The notes below the pieces were generated by a model, which made no database searches, was not told the origin of the DNA, and worked only from the letters and a program-made list of their open reading frames with translations. From NCBI RefSeq assembly GCF_008727795.1, contig NZ_CP044222.1, forward strand, positions 4,030,001 to 4,094,000: DNA of 64,000 nt. Direction: 5' to 3'. A program made the translations under genes and the position numbers. The stretch comes from Nitrincola iocasae. Lineage in GTDB: Bacteria; Pseudomonadota; Gammaproteobacteria; Pseudomonadales; Balneatricaceae. Of the stretch, positions 18,001 to 26,580 are shown one piece after another; position 1 is the stretch's first letter; every line of letters starts with the position of its first letter.

Positions 18001-18485
18001 GATAAACTAAAACTAAAAGTGCATCAGCAATCCCACCATTCCTATGGAATGATGATAATTCGCACTGTCTGCTGCTGAAGATTTGTTTTCATTAGTGGAT
18101 CGTCGTATATGGAAAACTGATTGTCAATCAGTATTTATCCCAAATGCACTTGCCAAAACAGCGGCTGGTCATGTTGCGTCATTACCACTTAACAATAGAG
18201 AAAGCCAAGGCCGATGTAGCAAGAATGGCTGAAAGGCCCACCGCCGCAAAAACGTCACCCAGTAAATTATTGTGTAATCAAACATTTCGACACTCCTGTG
18301 TCCTAAATAAGATCACCTGAATAACTGGGGGAATCCGAAGTTAAAGATCTACACACTATGTACTCCTTGTAAAACCTAATGCCTAAAGCACCGGCACAGC
18401 TTCAACACGTCCGGTGCCAATATTGCTAGCCTTTCTCCATGGCGCTCAAAGAAGGTTTGTAAATTCGGCACGCTTGGACTCTTTG
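18001..18485. other. Decayed cassette region
   Basis: 485 bp with no intact gene over 60 codons. It contains the broken membrane ORF at 18182-18285 and a GC-rich dyad (AGCACCGGC / GTCCGGTGC near 18388-18418) that may be a degenerate attC. Confidence 0.4.
18182..18285 (-). pseudogene. Possible frameshifted small membrane protein
   Basis: An ATG at 18285 with a GGAG upstream opens MFDYT; a +1 shift then gives NLLGDVFAAVGLSAILATSA, a typical transmembrane helix, ending SIVKW. In the unshifted frame the ORF is 37 residues of low plausibility. Tentative. Confidence 0.25.
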
Positions 18486-18536
18486 TCATAACGCAAAGTG
18501 GTGCAAAAATTGTCCGGCAACAGCGTCTTGTTAGCG
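18486..18536 (-). repeat. attC site (short)
   Basis: TCATAAC (18486) and CTTGTTAGCG (18527-18536) with the dyad around TTGTCCGGCAAC; the R'' box overlaps the stop codon of the next gene. Confidence 0.65.
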
Positions 18537-18989
18537 ATGGAACATTTTTGCGGTTTTGACATTAGACTCACCAAGAACTTCCTTAAGTTGACTGGCTATT
18601 TTGTCCATAGCTTCAAAGCCCTCCAGTTTGGTAACACCACCGCCAGAGCTGTGTATGACGATAGATTTGATTTTACCGTGGATAGGTTGAAGAACCGCGT
18701 TTGTAATGCTGCTGATCTTCAAAGAACGAGTTTCATTGAAGTCTGATACCGATATAGCGTCTTGATTGATTTCAAGGGTTATTTTGCTGCTATTGGCTTC
18801 CCAGTACTTGAGCTCTTTAATTTTATTAAAGCCCAGATAGATGAAGAAAGCACCAAGTAAAAACTCCCAGCTCTCTTCCAGGATCATTGCATATGCGAAA
18901 GCAGATCCAGCAACGATAAATACCAAACCAATGGCCGCTATTTTCAGTTTATTACGCCGTAAAAATTTCTTATCGAGTTTGTATATCAT
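18531..18989 (-). CDS. Two-TM membrane protein, PH-like C-terminal domain
   Basis: 152 residues: two N-terminal transmembrane segments (about 17-38 and 42-56) followed by a ~90-residue beta-rich cytosolic part (ITLEINQDAISVSDFNETRS) that resembles bacterial PH-like membrane proteins. No specific family or role can be assigned. The stop lies inside the attC R'' box, as is common for cassettes. Confidence 0.6.
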   Translation of the reverse strand: MIYKLDKKFLRRNKLKIAAIGLVFIVAGSAFAYAMILEESWEFLLGAFFIYLGFNKIKELKYWEANSSKITLEINQDAISVSDFNETRSLKISSITNAVLQPIHGKIKSIVIHSSGGGVTKLEGFEAMDKIASQLKEVLGESNVKTAKMFHR

Positions 18990-19016
18990 GTCTGTAGTTT
19001 GCTTCCTTGCAGATCG

Positions 19017-19448
19017 CTAACACCCTACGCATGTGTGCGAACCTGTACTAATTAACTCATCAATATCAACGTTTATCCGTTGGGCTGTTTTACCGGTTGA
19101 GCGGATTTCATTTATGCCTGAATTAGCATTCTTTTTCCACTCATTAGAGCTCATCTGACCATGGACCATGATCATACCCCCAGCTGAGACACCACGCGCC
19201 TTCGAACGTGCTTGATCACCTTCTTCCTGCTTGTGCCCGATCGGATCACCTCCGAGTGCAATCCGGTATTCGCGGTAGGGCTCGCCATCCCTTAAGAGAT
19301 AAAGTTTCCGTTCTCCCTTGAGAACTAACACTGCGTCTGCCTGCGGAAGATCTGCGGCAAGCAACGCTGGCCAGCGGGAATCTGCAAAGTAGACGCCAGC
19401 CCCTAGAGCCAGAATAATGAGTAGGGTTGCTGGAAGTCTGTATCGCAC
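19017..19448 (-). pseudogene. L,D-transpeptidase (YkuD-type) gene lacking its catalytic end
   Basis: I place the start at the GTG at 19448, which yields a signal anchor (LPATLLIILALGAGVYF); the frame is open to 19544. The start of the YkuD fold is clear: ADAVLVLKGERKLYLLRDGE, YRIALGGDPIGHKQEEGD. The next residues jump to ARSKARGVSAGGMIMVHG, skipping about 25 residues usually found between these blocks. The sequence then departs from the family: no S/T-x-G-C catalytic motif is present, and the last residues read into the attC (CVGC). Internal deletion plus loss of the 3' end; probably inactive. Confidence 0.7.
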
Positions 19449-19941
19449 TTTAACCGCCTTTAGGAATAACCGCGGTAAACAGCGGCAAACTTTTGCTTTC
19501 CAGCGTGAAATGACGTGTCGAATGTGTAGATATAAGAAGCGCAATCACCCAAGATTATTGCCGTGACTAAAATTACGATCTTGTATATTCTCATTTGAAC
19601 TCCTGTACTGGAATATTGCGACGTCATGGCTCAATCAGCTCGCTTGGCGGTTGATCGCCAAGCGTAGATCCTAGACTTCCATGTGCCTGGTATTAGATAT
19701 CATCGTGCAAGCTTGTGGGTAAGGCGCAGATCGTCTAACTCTCCCGTTAGCTGTAAGGGTGCTCCCTTACCCGTAACTTTCCTCAAATCATTTAGCTATG
19801 CAAAACACGTATAGACCGAAGGTCTCTCGCTACCCTCGAGCCACCGAGTATGCACATCACAGATATTAAGATTATAATCACTGGCTAAGTCAGACCCACC
19901 CTACTATTTACTATTGAATTCCAAGCCTCGGGCCTATTACT
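19449..19941. other. Gene-poor region with hairpins
   Basis: No supported gene beyond the open upstream extension of the transpeptidase frame. GTAAGGGTGCTCCCTTAC near 19755 is a strong short hairpin and may be a terminator. GTCTAAC/CCGTTAGC near it resemble attC core boxes. The right end holds the upstream region of rlmF. Confidence 0.4.
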
Positions 19942-20874
19942 GTGAGCACCCTTCATCGAAGTGACAAAAGCCAAGTCCGGCCTGTTCGCAAAGGTCTGCA
20001 CCCGAGGAATCTACACAACCAGGGCTATGACTTCCCCGCCCTGGTAAAAAGCCACCCCGCACTCGCCCCCCATGTGAAACCGAACGCTTATGGTGACCTT
20101 TCCATCGACTTCGCAGACCCTTTAGCCGTAAAAATTCTCAACACCGCATTATTAAACAGATACTACGACATTGTCGATTGGGATATTCCAGAGGGCGCGC
20201 TTTGCCCTCCAATTCCAGGTAGAGCCGACTATATCCATTACATGGCTGACTTGCTTGGGCTTGAACAGCACAGCATCAAGCTGCTCGACATAGGGACCGG
20301 AGCCAATGGAATCTACCCGCTACTGGCCTGCCAAATATACGGCTGGCAGTGTGTCGGTAGTGACATTAACACTCAGTCGCTTGAAAACGTCGCCAGGATT
20401 ATCGCCAACAACCCCACACTCAAAGAACGTTTCACGCTGCGCACACAGCAGGATAAAAATCACATTTTTGAAGGGATTATTCAAGCTGGGGAGTTCTTTG
20501 ACGTCAGCGTATGCAACCCACCCTTCCATGCCTCGCTTGATGAAGCACTTAAAGGCAGCCAGCTTAAACTCAATAATCTTGCTCGTAGTCGCGGTGAACA
20601 AAAAGCAAAAACCAAATCCCCCACTCTGAACTTTGGCGGGATGGGAGCCGAGCTGTGGTGTAAGGGGGGTGAACAGTTGTTTCTGAAAAAGCTGATAAGA
20701 GAAAGCCAGGTGTATGCAACTCAATGCCGCTGGTTTACCAGCCTGGTTTCAAAAGCTGACACGGTTAAACCTGCAAAGAAGTTGATTCGGAAGCTCGGTG
20801 CCGTTGATATACGGGAAATAGAGATGAAACAGGGAAATAAGACTACCAGGGTATTGGCCTGGACATTCATCTGA
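19942..20874 (+). CDS. rlmF: 23S rRNA m6A1618 methyltransferase RlmF
   Basis: 310 residues starting with GTG. The protein follows RlmF (YbiN) along its whole length: GLHPRNLHNQGYDFPAL at the N-terminus, the SAM-binding LLDIGTGANGIYPLLA (about 114-129), and the N6-adenine methyltransferase motif N192-P-P-F in VCNPPFHASLDEA. It modifies A1618 of 23S rRNA. The gene runs against the cassette direction and ends 8 bp before a convergent GNAT gene. A housekeeping-type gene here suggests either a large cassette or captured chromosomal DNA. Confidence 0.92.
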   Translation: MSTLHRSDKSQVRPVRKGLHPRNLHNQGYDFPALVKSHPALAPHVKPNAYGDLSIDFADPLAVKILNTALLNRYYDIVDWDIPEGALCPPIPGRADYIHYMADLLGLEQHSIKLLDIGTGANGIYPLLACQIYGWQCVGSDINTQSLENVARIIANNPTLKERFTLRTQQDKNHIFEGIIQAGEFFDVSVCNPPFHASLDEALKGSQLKLNNLARSRGEQKAKTKSPTLNFGGMGAELWCKGGEQLFLKKLIRESQVYATQCRWFTSLVSKADTVKPAKKLIRKLGAVDIREIEMKQGNKTTRVLAWTFI

Positions 20875-20882
20875 GCGCGTGC

Positions 20883-21371
20883 TTAAGTAGAAAACGTAAG
20901 CAAATCATCGCTTTCATAAAGGCGTTTTTCTGACCTTTTCATACCCAGTTTTTGAAGCAGGCTCGCTGATGCTAGATTGTCTGTCACGGCTACACCATAA
21001 ACATCTGAAACCATACCAGTTTCCAAAGTGAAATTTAAAACAGCTTGCGCAGACTCAAAAGCATAGCCTTTGCCTTGGTACTCTTCGAGTAGACCATACC
21101 TGATGTCTGAGTATGTTGAGTTTGGGATTTTCTCTATACCTGAGTAACCTATTTTTACTGCTCGGTTATCTTTTAAGGAAACAATGAAAGTACCAAAACC
21201 CTTTGACCAGTGACTCACTTTTTCTGCTACATACTTCTCTATGTACTCCAGGTTATAAGGTTTACCACCGGGTAAATATCGAGTTATCTCTACTGAAGTG
21301 AAAAGCTTGGTATAAATATCAATGTCTTTCAGTGTCACTGGCGTCAGTATTAATCTTTCTGTTTCAATCAT
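20883..21371 (-). CDS. GNAT acetyltransferase, RimJ/RimL type
   Basis: 162 residues from the ATG at 21371, preceded by GAGGAATGGGAAAG. It begins with the classic IETERLILTPVTLKDIDIY, contains the acetyl-CoA loop LLEEYQGKGYAFESAQAVL, and ends with VTDNLASASLLQKLGMKR. The same frame continues upstream into the end of the neighbouring GNAT gene, hence the longer open frame to 21416. Substrate unknown: a protein N-terminus or small molecule. Confidence 0.85.
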   Translation of the reverse strand: MIETERLILTPVTLKDIDIYTKLFTSVEITRYLPGGKPYNLEYIEKYVAEKVSHWSKGFGTFIVSLKDNRAVKIGYSGIEKIPNSTYSDIRYGLLEEYQGKGYAFESAQAVLNFTLETGMVSDVYGVAVTDNLASASLLQKLGMKRSEKRLYESDDLLTFST

Positions 21372-21419
21372 TGAACTTTCCCATTCCTCTTGAACATATA
21401 ACAGCAAGCGCACCACCGA

Positions 21420-21698
21420 TTAGCCAAAGCCGTTCCCTCTGAACTCTGGAGCGACATACAACTCACTAATATAGATACCAAAGCCATCAACCAAGGCTCG
21501 GAGGTATCCACAGATCTTGCCTTTACTTTCGCACAGAAAGGTTTCACTTTCGAGCAGTGATTTCTTGAAGGTATCAATTGCATCGTCGCTCAAAAACGAG
21601 CTCCAATCTGGCTCCTTTCCCAGGAGGAATATTAACTCAAGCTCGTGCTCTTTCTGGTATTTCAGGATGTTGCTCATAGGGTAAACTTCATTATTCAT
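21420..21698 (-). pseudogene. GNAT acetyltransferase gene truncated at the CoA loop
   Basis: From the ATG at 21698 (or 21677) the frame gives the GNAT N-terminal half ending in ISELYVAPEFRGNGFG, directly followed by a TAA where a lysine or arginine is expected (RGxGxGK). In the same frame the sequence continues SVVRLLLYVQEEWE, which looks like the next helix, and then runs into the start of the downstream GNAT gene. One nonsense change plus loss of the 3' part and of the attC explain this. Confidence 0.6.
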
Positions 21699-21868
21699 AG
21701 TGGCTGTGATTCCTGTCCCGCCGACGCTTGTGGAGACGAAATAATCCACAACTATTGTAAAAGAGCTGTGGGTGTCCTGCCGCCAGTACCTTGAACAAGG
21801 TGGTGGGCTGCGTCTATGCTGATCAATAGGCATTTCCAGAAAACCAGTGTCTTGGGAGCGACCGAATC
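21699..21868. other. Intergenic spacer
   Basis: 170 bp between divergent genes; no attC core or clear promoter seen. Confidence 0.3.
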
Positions 21869-22243
21869 ATGAGCTACCCTTACCAACCGCAGACTTTCCG
21901 CAGACACCCAAGCCTAGTGTTGTCAGCCTTAGTCGCGCTGGCGCTGCTGGGTGCCTGCAACAAGACCACGACGGACATTCCGTTGGCGACGCTGGTCGAG
22001 CAGCATGCTGAATATAATGGCCAGACCCTGACGACCATTGGCATTGTCCGGACCTTTGATGTGCCCCGACATTACTGGATCGAAGACGATGACCTGAATC
22101 GGGTTGCCATAGAACCGGACGAGGCCGTGTCAGATTTAGTGGGCAAGCGGGTCCGGGTAACCGGACACTACCGAGCAAGCCGTGAGACAGGCCGTGTGCT
22201 GGAGGCTACCGAAGTTACCCTACTGGATACAGAGTCTAAGTAG
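21869..22243 (+). CDS. Small lipoprotein with OB-fold-like domain
   Basis: 124 residues. Signal peptide LSALVALALLGAC with lipobox LGAC (Cys about 30). The mature domain (YNGQTLTTIGIVRTFDVPRHYWIEDDD, LVGKRVRVTGHYR) has the look of small OB-fold proteins with the pattern "V-G-K-R-V-R-V-T-G". Transcribed against the array. Function unknown. TTGTTATGT (22245-22253) just after it is the R'' end of the attC of the next cassette. Confidence 0.65.
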   Translation: MSYPYQPQTFRRHPSLVLSALVALALLGACNKTTTDIPLATLVEQHAEYNGQTLTTIGIVRTFDVPRHYWIEDDDLNRVAIEPDEAVSDLVGKRVRVTGHYRASRETGRVLEATEVTLLDTESK

Positions 22244-22260
22244 CTTGTTATGTTGCACTC

Positions 22261-22746
22261 TTAGAACCCTGAGTTTGGCTGTTTAAGGAACGCCTTTTCT
22301 TCTTCTGTCGAGTTACGCCCCAGAATTTTATTTCTATGGGGGTAACGGCCAAATCTATCGATGATTGCTTTGTGCTTGTACTCAAAATCCAAGCTATTTT
22401 GAATACCTAACGCTTCATACAATTTTACTGCTTCCACGTGGATTAATTTTGACTCACTGTGCATAAATGGCATATACAAAAAAGAACACTGAATATCAGA
22501 TAGCTGTTTTTCTAAATTTTTTGAGATTGCAAATTGCGCTAAAGCAAGAGCCATAGGATCACAAGCAAATGAATCAGGTGTATCACGGTAGATATTGCGT
22601 GAGAACTGATCAAGAACGATAACCTCGGCAAGGCTGCCAAGCGCTGTTTTTCGCCATGAAAAAAGCTCTCCGGCCTTAGCTTGATTATGAAGATATCCAA
22701 AACGCTTTTGGATCATGGAATCAAGCCTGTCATCGGCGCATAAAAT
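22261..22746 (-). pseudogene. DUF924-family gene, 5' end removed by an IS1111 remnant
   Basis: An ATG at 22716 opens a 151-residue frame, but the DUF924 similarity (LDQFSRNIYRDTPDSFACDP, FLYMPFMHSESKLIHVEA, RFGRYPHRNKILGRNSTEEE) requires more N-terminal sequence. The frame indeed continues upstream (CADDRLDS) to about 22746, where the C-terminal codons of an IS1111-type transposase begin on the other strand. The first ~30 codons are therefore missing. DUF924 proteins are cytosolic TPR-like proteins of unknown role. Confidence 0.75.
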
Positions 22747-23213
22747 TGGACGCTGTGTGTACTACATGCTGAAAAATCAAAAGGTGTTCGATGAAAAACG
22801 TTTCTTAGCCGGTTAAGTCGCGGGGCAAGGTGAGCTGAACGTCTAACTGGAACACCCTGGCTGATGCTCAAATGAAGATTGGGTTACCCTTAGCCATAGC
22901 TGAACCACCCATCTTCTGGCACAAGACCGTAGCCTGTGCGAATTAATTAGACGCTTTGTCGCCGCGCACTACCATCAGCAAGGTGGTTTGCATCTGTACT
23001 GAGCCTGAAACTAACTGGCTTGGAACCCAACGCTTTGAATAGTGCCAGCCACAGGTTAACCGATGAATGTCTCGGCTTTGGCATCCTGCGTTGCTCTATC
23101 GTCTGGCAACCACAATGACAGATAGAAGCAGTCTATCTTGCTGATGGACAACAGACTGGCCGCTAACGCGGCCAGGAGAGCGGTTTTACCTATTGACTCC
23201 GTGAGGGCTCATA
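22747..23213 (+). mobile_element. Truncated IS1111/IS110-type element (right end)
   Basis: Starts with the last ~22 codons of a transposase (RCVYYMLKNQKVFDEKRFLAG then TAA at 22814), closely similar to the C-terminus of the complete element at 41.6-43.3 kb (VYFMLKNEKVFDEQRFLTS). About 400 bp of matching 3' non-coding sequence follow, ending in GGGCTCATA (23205-23213) a few bases from the attC R'' box GTTAAGC (23217-23223). The left part is lost in the deletion that also cut the DUF924 gene. Confidence 0.8.
22995..23130 (+). ncRNA. Candidate bridge-RNA segment in the IS1111 remnant
   Basis: Shares with the complete IS1111 element a nearly identical ~48-nt block starting GGTTAACCGATGAATGTC (23054 here, 42976 there) and the upstream CCTGAAACTAACTGG, in otherwise diverged non-coding DNA. 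Boundaries are approximate. Confidence 0.4.
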
Positions 23214-23217
23214 TGGG

Positions 23218-23559
23218 TTAAGCTTGTTTACTAGGGTTTCCTTTCTGCTCCGCCCAATTTAAAAGCGCGTCCAAAGCAGGACACAGTGCCTGCCCCCATT
23301 CAGTTAACCTATATTCAACCTTGGGTGGCACCTGAGGGTATACCGTACGCTGCACAATCCCGTCCGCCTCCATCTTTCGTAGCTGCTGAGCCAGCATTTT
23401 TTGCGAGATGCCGGGGATGAGCTTCTCGAAATCAGAATAGCGTTGCACTTGTCCATCAAACAAATGGAATAGAATAATGAGCTTCCAGCGCCCTTCTAGT
23501 AATTTAATTGCTTCAAGCGCTTCAGCCGCTGCACTAGCAGGCGTATAAATCTTTCTCAT
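23218..23559 (-). CDS. HxlR-family winged-helix regulator
   Basis: 113 residues with the HxlR pattern: AIKLLEGRWKLIILFHLFDG, RYSDFEKLIPGISQKMLAQQ, LRKMEADGIVQRTVY, PPKVEYRLTEWG. It is divergent from an NTF2-like/SDR gene pair with 93 bp between starts and probably controls that pair, often in response to reactive electrophiles in this family. It forms a three-gene cassette with them, bounded on the right by the attC at 24753 and on the left by an attC now abutted by the IS1111 remnant. Confidence 0.9.
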   Translation of the reverse strand: MRKIYTPASAAAEALEAIKLLEGRWKLIILFHLFDGQVQRYSDFEKLIPGISQKMLAQQLRKMEADGIVQRTVYPQVPPKVEYRLTEWGQALCPALDALLNWAEQKGNPSKQA

Positions 23560-23652
23560 AGGTATGTGACTTACTTTTAGGTGCGTTCTTGATTATTTGT
23601 AAGTGCAAGCAGAAACTTCCTAGTAAGCAATATTAAAGCCGGAGAAACATAA

Positions 23653-23979
23653 ATGAAAATTCAGTTAACTGCTCCCCTCGACAAATACTTTGACATCAGC
23701 AACGGCATAGACTCTGCCCGAGTATATGATTGTTTCACACAAAGCGCGACTGTGCATGATGAGGGTGGCACTTATCAGGGTCTTGCAGCTATTAAATCGT
23801 GGCTACAAGAAACTCGGAAAAAGTACCAATTCAACTCAAAGCCTATAAGTATTGCCAAAAAAGGGCACCAAGAAATCGTGGTGGCAGAAGTCAGCGGCAA
23901 TTTCCCAGGCAGCCCAATACAACTGAATTATGTCTTTGTACTTAACGACGGAAAAATTCAATCACTGGAGATCTCCTAA
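23653..23979 (+). CDS. NTF2-like (SnoaL-type) small protein
   Basis: 108 residues with an alpha+beta cone fold signature: [40 protein letters not shown], ending [18 protein letters not shown]. Its stop overlaps the ATG of the SDR gene (TAATG), so the two are translationally coupled. Likely an isomerase, hydratase or binding partner of the SDR enzyme. Confidence 0.8.
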   Translation: MKIQLTAPLDKYFDISNGIDSARVYDCFTQSATVHDEGGTYQGLAAIKSWLQETRKKYQFNSKPISIAKKGHQEIVVAEVSGNFPGSPIQLNYVFVLNDGKIQSLEIS

Positions 23980-24758
23980 TGGTTATGGATTTAGCTCTAA
24001 AAGGCAAAAAAGTGTTGGTGACTGCCGGTACGAAAGGAATAGGTAAAGCAGCTGTGACGCTGTTTAGAGATAGTGGCGCGAACGTAATTGCGGCGGCACG
24101 AACCCGTCCTGCCTCGTTTCCCGAAGAACTATTTGTCGCCGCAGATCTTACAACAACACAAGGGTGTAATACTGTAATTGATGCCGTCAAAAAACGTCTC
24201 GGCTGCATAGACGTAATTGTCCATGTTTTGGGCGGCTCTTTTGCACCGGCAGGTGGTTTTGCGGCGCTAAGCGAAGACGTATGGCAACATGAGTTGAATC
24301 TCAATCTTTTTCCCGCAGTTCGTTTAGACCGCTTATTGTTGCCCGCCATGCTGGCGCAAGGGGAAGGTGTTATTATTCATGTTACGTCCATTCAACATGT
24401 ACTTCCTTTACCAGAGTCAACCACTGCCTATGCTGCCGCTAAAGCTGCACTGTCAACATATAGCAAAAGTTTGTCTAAAGAAGTCTCACCAAAGGGCGTT
24501 AGGGTTGTCCGTGTGTCGCCGGGATGGGTTGAAACAGAGGCATCAGTGGCCTTAGCCGAACGGCTTGCCCAGCAAGCAGGCACCGATTACGAGGGCGGCA
24601 AGCAAATCATTATGGCATCACTTGGTGGCATTCCGCTTGGGCGACCGTCAAAGCCTGCTGAAGTAGCAAACCTGATCGCTTTTCTGGCATCTCCACGCGC
24701 GGCGTCTATTACTGGTGCAGAGTTTGTTATTGACGGAGGAACTGTGCCTACAGCTTAA
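23979..24758 (+). CDS. Short-chain dehydrogenase/reductase
   Basis: 259 residues, a classical SDR. Cofactor motif [10 protein letters not shown] (variant of TGxxxGIG), downstream Asp of AADLTT, and catalytic residues in the order Ser ([13 protein letters not shown]), Tyr ([10 protein letters not shown]: YxxxK) and C-terminal [10 protein letters not shown]. It ends within the attC R' box (CTTAACG), showing that this gene reads to the cassette edge. The substrate is unknown; it is coupled to an NTF2-like protein and probably repressed by the HxlR regulator. Confidence 0.9.
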   Translation: MVMDLALKGKKVLVTAGTKGIGKAAVTLFRDSGANVIAAARTRPASFPEELFVAADLTTTQGCNTVIDAVKKRLGCIDVIVHVLGGSFAPAGGFAALSEDVWQHELNLNLFPAVRLDRLLLPAMLAQGEGVIIHVTSIQHVLPLPESTTAYAAAKAALSTYSKSLSKEVSPKGVRVVRVSPGWVETEASVALAERLAQQAGTDYEGGKQIIMASLGGIPLGRPSKPAEVANLIAFLASPRAASITGAEFVIDGGTVPTA

Positions 24759-24819
24759 CGCCAACCTTCAGCGGAGCAGGCGCGTTAGCAGCTGCGTCCG
24801 CTGGAAGGTATTGTTAACG
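24753..24819 (-). repeat. attC site
   Basis: GCTTAAC (24753-24759) and GTTAACG (24813-24819) bound a strong dyad, CCAACCTTCAGCGGAGCAG / CTGCGTCCGCTGGAAGG. Confidence 0.85.
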
Positions 24820-24825
24820 ATTTGT

Positions 24826-25272
24826 TCACGCAAACCGTCTAAATCTACCACTCATTCTAAGACCATCTCTCATATTCATCCCCATCAAGATGAGATTGAT
24901 TGCACCAGCAAGCAATTCGACGCCTTGCACTACGTAGAAATTAGTATCAAAAGCGTCTACGGATGCCCAACGATCAAGAAATACTGCGCATGGAATTAGC
25001 ACCAATATTCCATTGGCACCAATAAACGGCATTCTCTTCTTCTTTTGTAGTACGAGCTTTCCCCTTCTTGATTTTGCTAAGGCGAAACCACTACCGCCAG
25101 TTAATGCAATGGAAGGAACAAGGATAAACAAGCCTGGCCATACAATGAGACTTTTCAGGGTTGCGATGGATTCCTTTGTACCGAAAAGCTCAACGAAAAT
25201 AGTTGCCGAGAAAAACGTGGCAATACACAAGACGGCAACGGATGCTGCAAGTCGATGGAGTATGAGCGTCAT
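24826..25272 (-). CDS. Four-TM membrane protein paired with a MarR regulator
   Basis: 148 residues from the ATG at 25272, preceded by GGAGGAAACC. About four transmembrane segments (8-28, 42-62, 82-100, 118-138). It resembles DUF2269-like small membrane proteins, but I do not claim the family. It is divergent from a MarR gene with operator-like repeats between them, so likely MarR-controlled. The attC of this cassette follows its stop. Confidence 0.7.
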   Translation of the reverse strand: MTLILHRLAASVAVLCIATFFSATIFVELFGTKESIATLKSLIVWPGLFILVPSIALTGGSGFALAKSRRGKLVLQKKKRMPFIGANGILVLIPCAVFLDRWASVDAFDTNFYVVQGVELLAGAINLILMGMNMRDGLRMSGRFRRFA

Positions 25273-25294
25273 GGTTTCCTCCGGGATTGCTAGT

Positions 25295-25350
25295 TGGTAA
25301 CATGTTGTCATTATGTGAATGGCGACCATCGTTGTCAACATGTTGTCAAA
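25295..25350. promoter_or_regulatory. Probable MarR operator
   Basis: AACATGTTGTCA occurs twice (25299-25310 and 25337-25348) around the palindrome AACATGTT, between two divergent genes. Two identical boxes are typical for an autoregulated MarR pair. Confidence 0.6.
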
Positions 25351-25367
25351 TCACCGAAGGATTGCAT

Positions 25368-25811
25368 ATGAACGACACTCAGAAAGGCCCGGTGTTCACC
25401 GAAATTGTTCTTGAAGTATTCAAGCTGGGAGGGCTCCTTGTAAGTGAAGGTGACCATATGGGTTCGGAATATGGCATTACGAGTGCTCGATGGAAGGTTT
25501 TGGGTGCTCTTTACCTAGCGGGTGAACCACAAACTGTACCTCAAATAGCCAGAAGCATGGGGCTGACGCGACAAGCTGTACAACGACTTGTTGATGCCAT
25601 GCGTGAGGATAAACTTCTGTTTTTCCAGGACAATCCAGGACATAAGCGCGCAAAGCTTATAAGCCTCTCGGAATTTGGGAATACGGTATTTTTGAAGTTG
25701 GATGAAAAACAATCGGGATGGGCAATGAAATGCTCAATAGGTATCACCAAGACAGAACTTGAGACAACACTGTCTGTTCTTAAGCGAATCTCCGACTCTA
25801 TTGACCGATAA
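25368..25811 (+). CDS. MarR-family regulator
   Basis: 147 residues from the ATG at 25368, which follows GAAGGATTGCAT; the open frame extends to 25287 but runs through the operator. Winged helix core: ITSARWKVLGALYLAGEP, VPQIARSMGLTRQAVQRLVD, PGHKRAKLISLSEFG. It is divergent from the small membrane protein and expected to repress both genes. Confidence 0.88.
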   Translation: MNDTQKGPVFTEIVLEVFKLGGLLVSEGDHMGSEYGITSARWKVLGALYLAGEPQTVPQIARSMGLTRQAVQRLVDAMREDKLLFFQDNPGHKRAKLISLSEFGNTVFLKLDEKQSGWAMKCSIGITKTELETTLSVLKRISDSIDR

Positions 25812-25873
25812 CGCTTTACTCACCGGAAAATTGCGAGCGGCAGCGAGTCATTTTCCGGTGAGTAAAGCTTTAG
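25806..25873 (-). repeat. attC-like site with a perfect 19-bp inverted repeat
   Basis: GCTTTACTCACCGGAAAAT (25813-25831) and its exact reverse complement (25850-25868) flank an 18-nt loop. CCGATAACG gives the R' end; the R'' end is degenerate (CTTTAGCC). It also sits between convergent genes and may act as a terminator. Confidence 0.6.
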
Positions 25874-25876
25874 CCA

Positions 25877-26518
25877 TTATTCTGCGGCATTTAAGAATGC
25901 CAACTTAGCACCAAAACCAATAAAGACGACGCCAGTAACCGACTTTAACCATTTGGTAAAGCTAGCACTGCTTGTAAGATCCTTTAACCGAGCTAGCAAA
26001 AAGACCATGGCAGAAAACCAAACTAAATTAATGAAGGCATGTGCTGAAACCAGGAAATATACTTGGTAAGCGCTCTCACCTATAGACAAGAACTGCGGAA
26101 ATGCCGCCAGATAAAACATGGATACTTTAGGATTCAGCATATTAGTGAGAAAGCCTTCAACGAAGGCACCCCGGGTGGATATGATATTTTGCTTCTTTTT
26201 AGAGGATAGCAATGCTGTTTTTTGCTTGTTACTCCAAACAGCCAAAAGCGATTTAATACCTATCCAGCAAAGGTACCCTGCACCCAACAGTTTGAAGATG
26301 AAGAAAGCTTGAGCGGACTGTACGAGAAGAATCGATATCCCAAATATGGACAAGGTTCCATGGACATAAAATGCCGCCACAAACCCCCAGACATTAGCAA
26401 ATCCCGCCTTACGTCCAGATGTGGGTACTGTTTTAGCCACCAACACACCATTTGGGCCTGGTGAAATCACTAGCAAGGTAGCCACAAAAACAAAAGTCAG
26501 CAGATTCACGATATCCAT
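25877..26518 (-). CDS. LysE/RhtB-family exporter
   Basis: 213 residues, six predicted helices. N-terminal signature VISPGPNGVLVAKTVPTSGR, central NPKVSMFYLAAFPQF. An amino-acid exporter-type protein; substrate unknown. It ends inside the sequence following the perfect inverted repeat. Confidence 0.88.
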   Translation of the reverse strand: MDIVNLLTFVFVATLLVISPGPNGVLVAKTVPTSGRKAGFANVWGFVAAFYVHGTLSIFGISILLVQSAQAFFIFKLLGAGYLCWIGIKSLLAVWSNKQKTALLSSKKKQNIISTRGAFVEGFLTNMLNPKVSMFYLAAFPQFLSIGESAYQVYFLVSAHAFINLVWFSAMVFLLARLKDLTSSASFTKWLKSVTGVVFIGFGAKLAFLNAAE

Positions 26519-26536
26519 TTTTCTTCCCCTCTTGGT

Positions 26537-26573
26537 TTAATCGCACTTGGGCGGCAAGCTGCGTTTGTTAGCA
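26537..26573 (-). repeat. Partial attC site
   Basis: TTGGGCGGCAAGCTGCGTTTGTTAGCA: R'' end intact (26567-26573), R' end degenerate. Confidence 0.5.
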
Positions 26574-26580
26574 CTAATAG

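Noticed and set aside
19755..19785. attC site at the hairpin GTAAGGGTGCTCCCTTAC
   Set aside because: The core-like boxes nearby are in the wrong spacing; a terminator is as likely, so it was not listed as attC.
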